A stretch of 64,000 nucleotides of DNA from Daphnia pulex. Its lineage: Eukaryota > Arthropoda > Branchiopoda > Diplostraca > Daphniidae. Positions 49,801 to 60,095 of the stretch are shown one piece after another. Where the stretch lies: contig NC_060019.1 of the NCBI RefSeq assembly GCF_021134715.1, positions 12,662,001 to 12,726,000 of the forward strand. Reading direction: 5' to 3'. Both the position numbers and the translations under genes were made by a program. The first letter of the stretch is position 1; each line of letters starts with the position of its first letter. The notes beneath the pieces are model-generated. The model was given only the letters and a program-made list of their open reading frames with translations. It made no database searches and was not told the DNA's origin.

Positions 49801-52800
49801 ATCGTTGATTGCTTCTCTATTCAGGATCCTTTGGCCAGCTATGACGTCAACAATCACGACGAGGATCCCATGCCCCGTTATGACCTGATCGACTCGAATC
49901 GCCACGGCACGCGATGCGCCGGAGAAGTGGCAGCTGAGGGCAACAACTCGATCTGCGCTGTCGGTGTAGCTTTTGATGCCGGAATCGGAGGTACGTTACG
50001 TTATACTCTTGTATCGATTCAGTTTCCCCCCTCTCTCTTTAGCATATATCTGTATAATCCCCTTCCCTCTCTGGCTAAAAGAAATCCGAATATGCAAAAT
50101 GGGCGCCGAGTGTGTGTTCCATTCAGATATATGTATATCTACTACACATATTCAATGCTCTGGGGGATGATGAATAAACAAGTAGTTGTTCCCCTCACCC
50201 CGTGGGGAGGTGTTGACTTTTATATCGACTGCAGCGTGTGTGTATACATGTAAAAAGCATTTGACATTTATCAGTTTTTCTTTTTCTTTATTGATTCTCT
50301 GGATGGTATATAGGAGTGCGGATGCTGGATGGCGATGTGACGGACGCCGTAGAGGCTCGTTCTCTCAGCCTCAACCCGCATCACATTGACATTTACAGCG
50401 CGTCGTGGGGTCCCGATGATGATGGAAAGACGGTAGACGGCCCAGGCGAGTTGGCCACGCGAGCCTTTATCGAAGGAGTCACCAAGGCAAGTTTCTTCTG
50501 TCTGTCTATTTCTCTCTATTTATTCTCTGCAATCCATTTTCACGGGAGGACGAGGACATTGAAGGATGGCGGGGTGAGAGAGAAGGGCGTTCTATTCTCT
50601 TTCGGCCGTATCACGTTCCTCGTCCTGTTTCTCTTCCGATGTATAAACAGTCGACGGGCGAGAAGAAGTTGGACGCCAGCCCGAAAAACCCTCGCCCGAT
50701 CCTGTTGCCAATTCATTGGACGGGGGGAGGATGTTGATTATTTTTACGTACCCGCGAGGATTGTTAAAACTCGTCCGTTGGGGTTTAATTGGCAACGTTT
50801 CTCTCTCTCTCTCACGCCGACGGTGCAATTGGATTTTTATTTTTGAAATTGTTTCGATTGTTTTTTAGGGTCGCGGTGGTAAAGGATCGATCTTTGTCTG
50901 GGCGTCCGGCAACGGCGGACGGGATCACGACAACTGCAATTGCGACGGCTACACCAACTCGATTTGGACGCTGAGCATCAGCAGCGCCACGGAAAACGGT
51001 TACGTGCCCTGGTACTCTGAGGCCTGTTCCTCCACTTTGGCCACCACTTACAGCAGCGGATCATCCGGCGAGAAACAGGTAACAATGTTGCCCCCATTAT
51101 CATTACGTGAGACGCGAAAAAACCCGCAAAAGTTCAAATGGCTTTTTTCTGGGGGTTGTTTATTTCGCTTCGGTGTCATCATTTTACCGCCGTCATTCAA
51201 TACGGCAGTGGGGTGGGACGGGGGTTTCGTGTTTCACATCAGCGTGACCATATAACATATCGGTCATTTGGTATAGATAACCGCTGAAAGGTATCAAGGC
51301 GGGGGTGAATGGAACACGACGGAGGGCGATCACGTTTCTCTCTTTTTTCCAGGGAGAGAGATGCATTATTTCTTTTCGGGTTGTTTATTTTTATTGTTGT
51401 TGTGTGTGTGTGTAACATTTACGACGATAATTTTGTTGCCGACGGTTTAGATCGTGACGACCGATTTGCACCATTCGTGCACGGCCAGCCACACGGGGAC
51501 GTCGGCATCGGCCCCGCTGGCGGCCGGCATTTGCGCTTTAGCCTTGGAGGCTAACCGCAATTTGACTTGGCGTGATATGCAGCACATAGTCGTCCGAACG
51601 GCCAGACCGGCCAACCTCAAGGCGGATGACTGGCAAGTCAATGGAGTCGGCCGCAATGGTATCAAATCATTTTCTCAAATAAACTAATAAAAAAAGTTCA
51701 CATCAAACGGAAAAAGTTGAAAGAAATAACAAAAACGGTGGTTTTCTTTATTTTATTTTACAGTGAGTCATTCGTTCGGTTACGGACTGATGGATGCGGC
51801 CGCTATGGTCCGTCTGGCTCGCGGTTGGGTAACAGTTGCCCCCCAGCAATTCTGCGAAGTCCGTGCCCCTGACACAAACAGGTGACCATTATTACTTCCC
51901 TTTTGATGATTGTAGCCGGCAGGCCGCCGTGGCCCACGTTCGTTGTAAATGAACGTGAAATATTACTTCTCTAATCATTTACAATACCAGTTCATTTACA
52001 ATGATGGCCTACCGGCCACAATCATCGTCTGACACAAACAAGTACCGACACTAGTAGTATCCCCCCTTTTGAAATGAATAACTCATCTCTAATTTTGAAT
52101 TTTATTTTTAGATTAATTCCTGCTAAAAGTCAGATCAAAATCCAGCTGACTGTCAGAGAGTGCGCCGGAGTGAATTTCATGGAGCATTTGCAGGCAAGAA
52201 ATGATGATACAAAATATGCTGTGTAATTGCCGGATTTTTAGCATGGCTAACTCAATTTCCTGTCTCGTCTCTTTTTAGGCTCGAATAAGTTTGGCTGCCG
52301 TTAGCCGAGGTGACATCCAGATCCACTTGTCGTCTCCATCGGGAACTCGCTCGACTCTGTTGGCTTTACGTCCGCACGATTCTTCGCGTAATGGATTCCA
52401 TTCTTGGCCGTTCATGTCTGTCCACTATTGGGGCGAAAGTCCCTTTGGTGTGTGGACGCTGGAGATTCAGAACGAGGGCCGATATCTGGGTAAGATTATT
52501 TGAAGGAGAAAATATGTCAAAAAATAAGATCCAATAAGGATAAGAGGAAAGAGAGGCTCTTGTGGCCGAAATGTACAGAAACGATCGATGCTGCCCCAAT
52601 CAAAACTGACTTTGAGTGTTCCCGTCACGTGCACTCGCCTACCTCTTCTACTACTAACGTCGGTGGTGTGGGGATCCGCTCGACAGCAAGGAGCCAAAAA
52701 AAGTTGCGCCTTTAATCGATGACGGGAGGATGATGTCTATTCCGGTCCGGTCGATCGACTTCAGACACCACACACACACACACCAACTCTTTTTTTCTTC

Positions 52801-55800
52801 TTCTTCTTCTGTCTAACCAAGTTAAAAAGAAGGAAAGGAGTACAAGAGGAAGGGGCTTAAGTTTGACGTGGAAAAAAAAGAAATATTTTCTTCGGTTCAA
52901 TGTCTTGTATTTTCCGGTCGAGTTGCGGCTTTAGTGGGAGGAGAAGGACTTGTATTCTAAACTAGACTTTCCCTCCTTTCTCTACACTCCTTTGTCTGCA
53001 TGCCCTCCCACACACACACACACTCAAACGACGACTGGGCGTTACCTCTGTCGGTCGCATTTAGGTCGGGCGACGCTACAGGACTGGGTGCTAAGAATAT
53101 ACGGCACGAAAACGGATCCTGTACGCACAGCGAGATCTTCTCCGTCATCTTCCAACTCGACCAACAACATCAACAACCTTGCACTGCCGACAACGACGCA
53201 GTCATCAATCCGGCCGTCGTCTGGTCCATTAAGCGCCTTGACTTCTTCTTCTTCTTCCTCTTTGATGACGACTGCCGCTGCAATGACCGCCAAGACCCCG
53301 TCACTCACTGAAACGCCAACTCTACTGGACGGTGGTCGTCATGTCGACAATGTCGGGCCTCGATCCGGCCACGATTCAGTCCCACGCTCCAAAACAGGCA
53401 CGTCGCATGAAACACTAGGCGCTCCCAAAAAATTCAAAATGAGGATCGAATTCTTTTCCCAAGAAAAGAGGATCGATCGATCGGGTGTATTCTCATTAGG
53501 AGCGACGTTCTCCTAATGAGAAAGGACAAGGGAGTACTACCGAAAAGTAGACTCCTTTTTTCCCCTTCCTGTTTTCCTCCTGAGGATTGCCGTGTAGACA
53601 TTGTAGAGGGAATGTATCGTCTGTCAACCCCTAGACGCACCCCGCATTGTGTGTGTCTTGCTCCATTTCCAGCAGACGTCGTTATCCTCATTTGCTCGTT
53701 AGCTCCGACAGCATGCATGCGGATGATGAAAGGGTATATTTGCATGTGCGCAGTACGCCGATCAGACCTCGTCTAATTAATATTTCGCTTTCACTCGTTT
53801 CATTATCTCAAAACTCATTTTCTCTTTTCTGAAATTGTTGTTTGTTTTATCCAGCATGACAAAAGGCATGTGCACGGATCTTGTGGACCCCAACTCGTTT
53901 GGAATTGTTTTTAACATTTTGGTGTTTTCTGTTGTTGTTTAGCTACGCTGGCCGAGTGGAATGTGGCCGTCTACGGGACCAAGGACTCGCCAGATTCTAG
54001 GGCCGCTATTTCAATTGCTCCGACTGCAGCTCCTCCTACCCTGCTGCCGACGGTTGCGGTGCAACCGCCAACGCCCAGAGTGTTGGAGAAGGAAGTGTCG
54101 ACGAGACTCCAGCCACCGTCGACCTCGGCCGCCACCGTTTCCGCCGCTGGCGATTGGCTGGACAAATCGACAATTCATCAGAATAATTTGGAACAGAACA
54201 ACGCCAGAGCTTCTTCCTTGCCGAATGGTGGCCATCTCCCGGAACCCGTTACCGTCTTGAGCAGCAGTAGCGGTGGCGCTCGAGTTGGCTGCCGGCCTGG
54301 TCATTGGGACTCTGCATCCGCCGTTTGTCTAAGTACTTGCCTCGCCCTAGTTACCCTCCTAGTTTCTGACGATCGTCTCATACCATGGACTCGTTTGTTT
54401 CGGTAGCTCACGCACTCACACACAAAAGACTTTTTTTTTTTTTACCACCACCTCTCTCTCTCTCTCATCCGCAACTACTTGGCAGCTACAAATGGCCCCT
54501 CCGCACTTTCATGTGTACTTAAAAGCGGTCCCAGTTTTGTTGTAATTTATTTATTAAATATTTCCCCCCTTTTTTTTAAAAAAACTAATCGATATAAGCG
54601 GACAGTGAGAGAGAGAGAGGGAGATATGTTTTTCCCCCCTTCCGGCCCATATCCCCACTTTTTTTTTTCATTATTATTATTGCCATTTGGTAGCTTTCCC
54701 AGACATTCGAAGAATAGAAAGCCCTATACCACCATTCCTGATCGAATGAAAGATCAAAGTAACACGATCGATGAGAAATATCGCCAGCCGGGACCACACG
54801 TTGCATCCCCGCCTCTATTTGATTCTGTTCCATTTCTTCTTCTTTTTTCCTTCTTCTTCTTCTGAGCCGATTTATTTTTATTTATTTATTATTATCATCT
54901 TTTTTTTCCTTGACAATAATCCTTTTTTCTCTCTCTCTCTTTCTATTCTTGTTATGTGTGTGTCATTTTTGCCGGTCCGCTCTCTCGCCCCTCTTATCAC
55001 GACCCCACCAGCTACTACTCCAGTTGTTGGAACAGGACGATTTTCTTTTTTATTCTTTCTTTGCGTTGTGCGAGTTTTGGTCTGCAAGTATAAAAAGTAT
55101 CTAATCCTCGCCCCCGCCCCACCAGTCCCTGATTATTATGGTGTGGCACCACATCACATACTCCCTACAAAAATACTTTACTCGTGACGTAATTCTATTC
55201 ATCAAAAGGATATTTACACACACACACACAAAAATAGGATCAATTTTTTTTCAAACTAAAGAAAAAAAAGTAATTTTTTAACCCACCAAAATCCCTCTCC
55301 CACCCACAAAAAGAAAAATCACGTTGTTTGTTTCAAAGTACAAACTTACTATACCACAAAACACTCAGGCTGCTGATTTTAGTATTAAACAGGAGAGAGA
55401 CAGGGGAATTGAGATGTTTGAAAAACAAAAATTTAAAAATGGAAACAGTTTTACTTTTTCTTCCTCGACCGAGACTCAGCTTCCGACCATCCACCTCCTA
55501 ATCCTACCACAGACTTACTATTTGAAACAAAACATAATATTTTAACTCCGGTCGTAATTTTGAAATGATTCATTTTTTAGGTTTTCATTTTACTGTTTTT
55601 TTTCGTGTACATAAAATTTAAAACAAAAAAAAAGGAAAAAAGGCAGGAAAAGATTTATGAGCGGGCGCGTTTATGTGTGTTTGTGTGAATGTGTGTGTAA
55701 TTGTTTGCGTGTCCCTCATTTTCTACGAAAAAAAAAAAAGGTTTTTTATTAATTCTTTTTTTTTTTTTGAAATCGAAAATTCTTTTTTTTTTTTGTCTGG

Positions 55801-57684
55801 TGCCGAATCGTGAAAAGAACCCCCATTTTTTGACACGAATGGGTTGTATTGATGAATTTTTATAAATAATATATATATATTATGGTGATGTTCTCGGGGA
55901 ATGACTTTTTCAAAAGAGGAAACACAAATCGACATCTTGATGACATTTTTTTTTTTCATACTTTTCCCAGACATTTTGTTATAATTTTTTTTTCTTTTTT
56001 TAAAATTGAAAATGTTCACACAAAGTGCAGCCCAGGTTGTGAATAAAGAACATCGAAATTTTGCTGCAAATCTACCAAATCCTTACAAACAAAACAGAAA
56101 AGATCAACCCATCTTTTGTTTTACTTTTTTACTGTCTCAAACCTTTTGTATCCCTTTTTTAAATCCTTTCCAATTTAAAAAAAAAAAGAAATTTTTTAGA
56201 GCTTCTCTAATTGGCCTCTAGAGTCTAGACTCTTTTCTTCTTACTAAAAACAGATTTATTATTTATCAAGTACTGGGTGATGGCTTAACTGTATAGAATA
56301 TTTAACCTCATTGTATTCTTATTTCCACGTGTGTACTAAGTACTTCCCACTTTCTTAACCGGAAAATTCCACCGCACCCGCCAGAAAAAAAAAACTAACT
56401 GTCAAAATTATCTATTCATTGACTTAAGTTCTTAATTCCGTATAGCTACGCTTTGTTGGACAAGTAGGATTTCTAGTCTAGACCCGGGGGTGTAAATATA
56501 TACCAAACAAAGAACGTGGGCCGCATACTGTGTATGCGGTGGTCCCACTGCACAAACACACGATACACACTAGACACAGTAAAACCACACACTCATGCAA
56601 AAACACATTGACACTGTTGGTTTGGGGGTTCGTTTCTTTTATTACAATGCAAAAAAGGTGTTCACGTCCATCCTCCTTGGGTCAACCTTCCTCTCCTAGA
56701 TCGCAATTTGGTGAGTGGCTTTCTCTTTTATTGTCGTTTTATTTAAACAAGAAAAAAAATTACTAATTCTTTCCGTTTCACCCTCAACTCCTTGATAGTT
56801 CTGTCCCTTTTTTGAAAAAATCATTTTGAACTGCACTTTGGAACATTTTTTTTTACCTTTTTATTGGAATTTCGTGATGAGTTCATTTCTTTTAATTTTA
56901 TTTATTTTTGTTTTCTTCATTTGTTACCTGTGAATAATATAGTGTGCGAGGATGGCGGTTTCCTGTTGCAAGGCCAGTGTGTAGCGACCTGTCCCGAATC
57001 GACTCACGCAACCAACCGGACGGGATTAACTGGGATTTTGCCGTCCTGCGTACCTTGTCATTATTCTTGTCTCACGTGCGACGGACCGAGTGATTCTGAA
57101 TGCGTTTCATGCCACGCCGATTCACAACTGAAATCCGTCATCTCGCCAGGTATTATTAATCAATCAAAAAATAACAACAACAACAACCTGAAGGGGGGTA
57201 ACAACATGGTAATTTTAAAATATACAAATAAGAATAAGACGATGATCTCATAGTCTAGCTAGAACTTGAAATTCTAATGTTCTAACCTTGACACGTGTTG
57301 ACTGATGGAACAGGATTCAAGGGCAGAACGGAAAAGTATTGCCACCCACGAGAATTGGCCACTTTGCTGGCCAGCTACGAACGTTGGTCTCTTGGCGTTG
57401 AATTAGCGCTGGCCTTTAACTTGGCCATCGTCGTCTCTTTGGTGGTCTTCCTGCTTTGCACAAGAAAGCCGGGCTGCGGATCTTCCTGCATCCTCAACTG
57501 CTGCACCAAAGGAGGTGCTAATCAATCTGACAAGAAGAAGAAGAAGAAGAAGCAAGAATATCACCACCTGGTCTCCACAACGAGTCTCAACAAGTCCAGC
57601 AATCTTGTGGTTGATGTTTACACTGACGAACCTGATGATGACGAACCCGAATCCCAACGGCGACCAATCATCAACGACAAATGA
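46854..57684 (+). CDS. Fur1: Furin-type proprotein convertase, alternatively spliced 3' half
   Basis: Calcium-dependent serine endoprotease of the trans-Golgi that cleaves secretory precursors after basic motifs. Common exons: 46854-47105, 48228-48326, 48433-48612, 49567-49695, 49825-49990, 50314-50486, 50869-51078, 51451-51658, 51764-51881, 52112-52193 and 52279-52489 (609 codons plus 1 nt). A hydrophobic signal ([17 protein letters not shown]) and a prodomain end at the self-cleavage site KKRVKR (Arg132). The S8 triad is Asp206 ([13 protein letters not shown]), His247 ([12 protein letters not shown]) and Ser421 ([13 protein letters not shown]), with oxyanion Asn348 (ASGNGG). The P domain follows. 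Downstream are two alternative P-domain end exons (53065 and 53943), Cys-rich exons and a transmembrane tail ending at 57684. Two introns use GC donors. The exact isoform joins after 52489 are unresolved. Confidence 0.95.
51869..52040. repeat. Foldback element flanked by a 12-bp direct repeat at a furin exon edge
   Basis: ctgacacaaaca occurs at 51869-51880, the last coding bases before the donor, and again at 52029-52040. Between them are inverted arms: gatgattgtagccggcaggcc (51905-51925) pairs with 52006-52026 at 19 of 21 positions, and tcgttgtaaatgaac (51940-51954) pairs with 51990-52004 at 14 of 15. The left arm carries about 14 extra bases. It looks like a small insertion or foldback that duplicated its target. 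Confidence 0.7.
53065..53516 (+). other. Furin alternative exon A (P-domain end, Ser/Thr-rich tail)
   Basis: Acceptor gcatttAG at 53063-53064. Phase 1, matching the donor after 52489. It begins [19 protein letters not shown], the closing strand of the P domain, and continues into a Ser/Thr/Asn-rich, probably glycosylated linker. If not spliced out it stops at 53514-53516, giving a protein of about 759 residues. A GC donor (aaaacaGGCACG, 53397) or a weak GT (53331) would be phase-compatible with the Cys-rich exon at 56943. Confidence 0.6.
53490..53522. repeat. 13-bp perfect inverted repeat spanning the exon A stop codon
   Basis: ttctcattaggag (53490-53502) and ctcctaatgagaa (53510-53522) pair exactly around a 7-nt loop, cgacgtt. 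The TAA stop of the exon A frame (53514-53516) lies inside the right arm. Confidence 0.8.
53943..54406 (+). other. Furin alternative exon B (second P-domain end, terminal exon)
   Basis: Acceptor tgtttAG at 53941-53942. Also phase 1 for the same upstream donor. It begins [17 protein letters not shown], parallel to exon A with 9 of 17 identical positions, then a Pro/Thr/Ser-rich linker. The frame ends after a hydrophobic stretch ([15 protein letters not shown]) at TAG 54404-54406. Used with the common exons it gives 763 residues. Confidence 0.6.
54407..56942. other. Furin intronic or 3' UTR sequence between alternative ends
   Basis: U-rich, low-complexity sequence with long T and A runs, CT repeats (54452-54466), a CA repeat (55216-55230) and an AT repeat (55869-55880). 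It is probably the 3' UTR of the exon A/B forms and an intron for the long form. One small candidate exon, 56658-56710, ends in a strong donor (aatttgGTGAGTGG) in the phase needed by the next exon, but its upstream partner is unclear. Confidence 0.4.
55216..55230. repeat. CA dinucleotide microsatellite
   Basis: Uninterrupted (AC) run of about seven units within the furin 3' region. Confidence 0.9.
56943..57684 (+). other. Furin long-form exons: Cys-rich module, transmembrane helix and acidic tail
   Basis: Exon 56943-57149 starts (V)[16 protein letters not shown] and carries furin-like Cys-rich repeats ([22 protein letters not shown]). Exon 57314-57684 adds a transmembrane helix ([19 protein letters not shown]), a Cys-rich juxtamembrane patch, a Lys run, and a cytosolic tail with EYHHL and an acidic cluster ([11 protein letters not shown]), as expected for trans-Golgi retention and retrieval. 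Stop TGA at 57682-57684. Confidence 0.85.
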
Positions 57685-58268
57685 TAGGGAACACATCTAT
57701 GGAGATTAAATTGTTTTCTTTATTAGTTATGAATCTTAAATTTGTTTCTTGTCCTTGTGTGTGTGTGTGGCTGTGTGTTTCAAGAGGATATGTGGTTTTG
57801 TGTCAATAGAAAAATGGTAATTTTTTTCGTCATCATACACATCTTACTTTTTTTTTATTCTCACGCCAATATAACATTTAATTTTGTAACACAAAATCCC
57901 CTGAAATGACTCGCTTAATTAAATGTTGTTTTTTTTTTTAATAAAAAAGGAAAGAACAACACGCATAAGTTGATCCCGGATACGACATCACAAAAACACC
58001 ATGGTAGGAATTCCTTGATATTTGTTTCTTTTTTGCCATCTAACACCCCCCCGGGAAAAATAATAATAAACATGTGGGTGCAATTTAACAAAAAGAAAAA
58101 AAAAGTTTCGCGTGATTAAAGAAAAGTTTGGTTAGTCATTTGCTCGCGTGATTAATTAAAGAATACTCTGAAAATAATGAAATCAAGTCTGTCACATGCA
58201 ATAGGGCGACGTGACAAACTTGATGATTTAGTTGTTATGATCTTTGCGGCGGGGATTATTGGGGCGTT
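57685..58268. other. Convergent 3' flanks of furin (+) and ZIP13 (-)
   Basis: AT-rich, with a GT repeat (57755-57770) and a C run near 58047. A poly(A)-type signal (aataaaaaagg) lies near 57941. No separate gene is seen. Confidence 0.5.
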
Positions 58269-60095
58269 TCAATCGACTATTAATGAAACACCAGCCGTGG
58301 CGGCGATACCGGCCAGCACAAAGACCAATTGTAAAAAGGATTGTTTCGGATGCGATTCCTCGAGAAGTTCTGGAACCACTGCAAAGATGAAATTTAAAAA
58401 AAGAAAGAGAAAAGTTGGCGTTACACAATAACCAACCAGACAACAAAACAACATAAAAATGGCTGGTGAAATTGCCTGGAGATGTCAGAAGAGAAAGTTA
58501 TTATTTTTCTTTTTTTTTCCTTACCAGTAACCAAAGCAATATGGAGGAAGCCGCCAGCTGTAAAGGGTAGAATCCAGGATGTAATACGACCATCGGCCAG
58601 GTCTGAACCGTTGGATATTAAGGCCGTCATAGCCCCAGCGATCCCGATAGTTGCTGTACCTAGCTGGGCCTTTGCCGCATCCCATCGACCGAAACCTACA
58701 AAAGAGGGCCGCTGTTTTATTAGTCTGACAGCAATAAAAACTGATGAAATAACAACAGAAAAAATGTGGATACCTGCTCGGAGCAATATAGCAAAATCTG
58801 CAACTTCATGTGGTATCTCATGAAGAAGGATGGCAGCCGTTGTTAAAAGTCCCACTCGAGTCGAGACGAGGAAAGAACCGGCCACGGCCAAACCGTGGGT
58901 GAAGTTATCAATGCCGTTAGCCAACAGGTTCAAGTAGCCCGTCACCTGTGGGGATCAAAAAATATATACCTCCGTGTTATCTCCTTTGTTATTCAAACAT
59001 CTCGATCCCCTTTTGGCAATAACAGGAAACGTTAATGTTCTGTTTGTTTTGTACGTACTTGTTTTGAAGACATTCCGTGGAACGGATTGAGCAGAGATAA
59101 TTGCGACGGTGGGGCGGAATTCTTCCGTTTGGTAAAATCTTTCTTTTCTTGACGTTTCTTGTCGCAGGGATCGTTATTGTTTTGTGTGTCAGAGTCCTCG
59201 TCTTCCTGCTGGGCCAATTCCCGGCTCGACTCGTTATCTTCGGCTGCCTCGGCCGTCGAGCTGAGAAGTCGTTCCAGTAAAGCGAAGGCGAACAATCCAG
59301 CAATGAGCCACATGCCCAATTGGACTTGCCCTCGGTTGGAATCATTTCCTGTCGTGGAAAAACCAGATTTATTTATAGTTATTTCTTCGAGTTTATTAAT
59401 AATAAAGAGTCACAGTACCGAGACGAATCAAGTGCCAGGCTTCGGGCAACAGGTGCAAGAAAACGTCACCCAGGAGGCCACCGACCGCGAAACTCAGCAA
59501 GAGTCTGAAATTTGGACTTTGTTCTGTAAAAAAGGGAGAAATCATGAAATAATAATTCAAGGTTTACGGTACAATCTCAAAAGACAAAAAGTTTTCTTGT
59601 TCCGCTGGAGCGGTCAGAGTTCATCAAAAAGTTTCATAATGTGCGTGTGTGCAACCCATCAATGTTATCTCATTGTGCAGGCGCGGTCGATCAATCCCGT
59701 ATGAACGAACAGAAGCGGGCTCTTTATTATCTCGGCGATAAAAGCTCACACACACTGTCATCCATTATTTTTGTTATGCCGCTGCTCCATCGGCAAAAGC
59801 CGAAAAACAAAAATTATTAATTCCGTTTAGCCTTTAGTTACCAAACTTTGACCCGCAACTCTTTGGCTGTTTATGGTAATATATTATAGGCTTAGGTATA
59901 TAATAGGCCCAGATTTGATGTCTGTAAATGGTAATGAGAATGCAGGTTATTTAAATATTTACCTAAAGGGGTAGATGATGAGGGATTTTTCAATTTAGAC
60001 GGATCAGGAAATACGAGGAGTGGGACGATGCCACTGAGACCGACGAGCATCGCACCAGCGACAGAACCGATCCACGGATGCCATTCAGAGTCCAT
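58269..60095 (-). CDS. Slc39a13: Zinc/iron transporter ZIP13 (SLC39A13 family)
   Basis: LIV-1-subfamily ZIP transporter of ER/Golgi membranes; vertebrate ZIP13 releases zinc from the early secretory pathway, and the fly ortholog has been reported to move iron into it. Exons on the minus strand: 60095-59963, 59523-59419, 59348-59059, 58945-58774, 58695-58525 and 58378-58269, giving 326 residues. Transport-site motifs are NGIDNFTHGLAVAG (His193) and LLHEIPHEVADFAILLRAG (HEIPHE at 218-223). LLGDVFLHLLPEAWHL and WILPFTAGGFLHIAL are also conserved. The loop between helices III and IV is Glu/Asp-rich, not His-rich. The end LAGIAATAGVSLIVD matches ZIP13. Confidence 0.95.
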
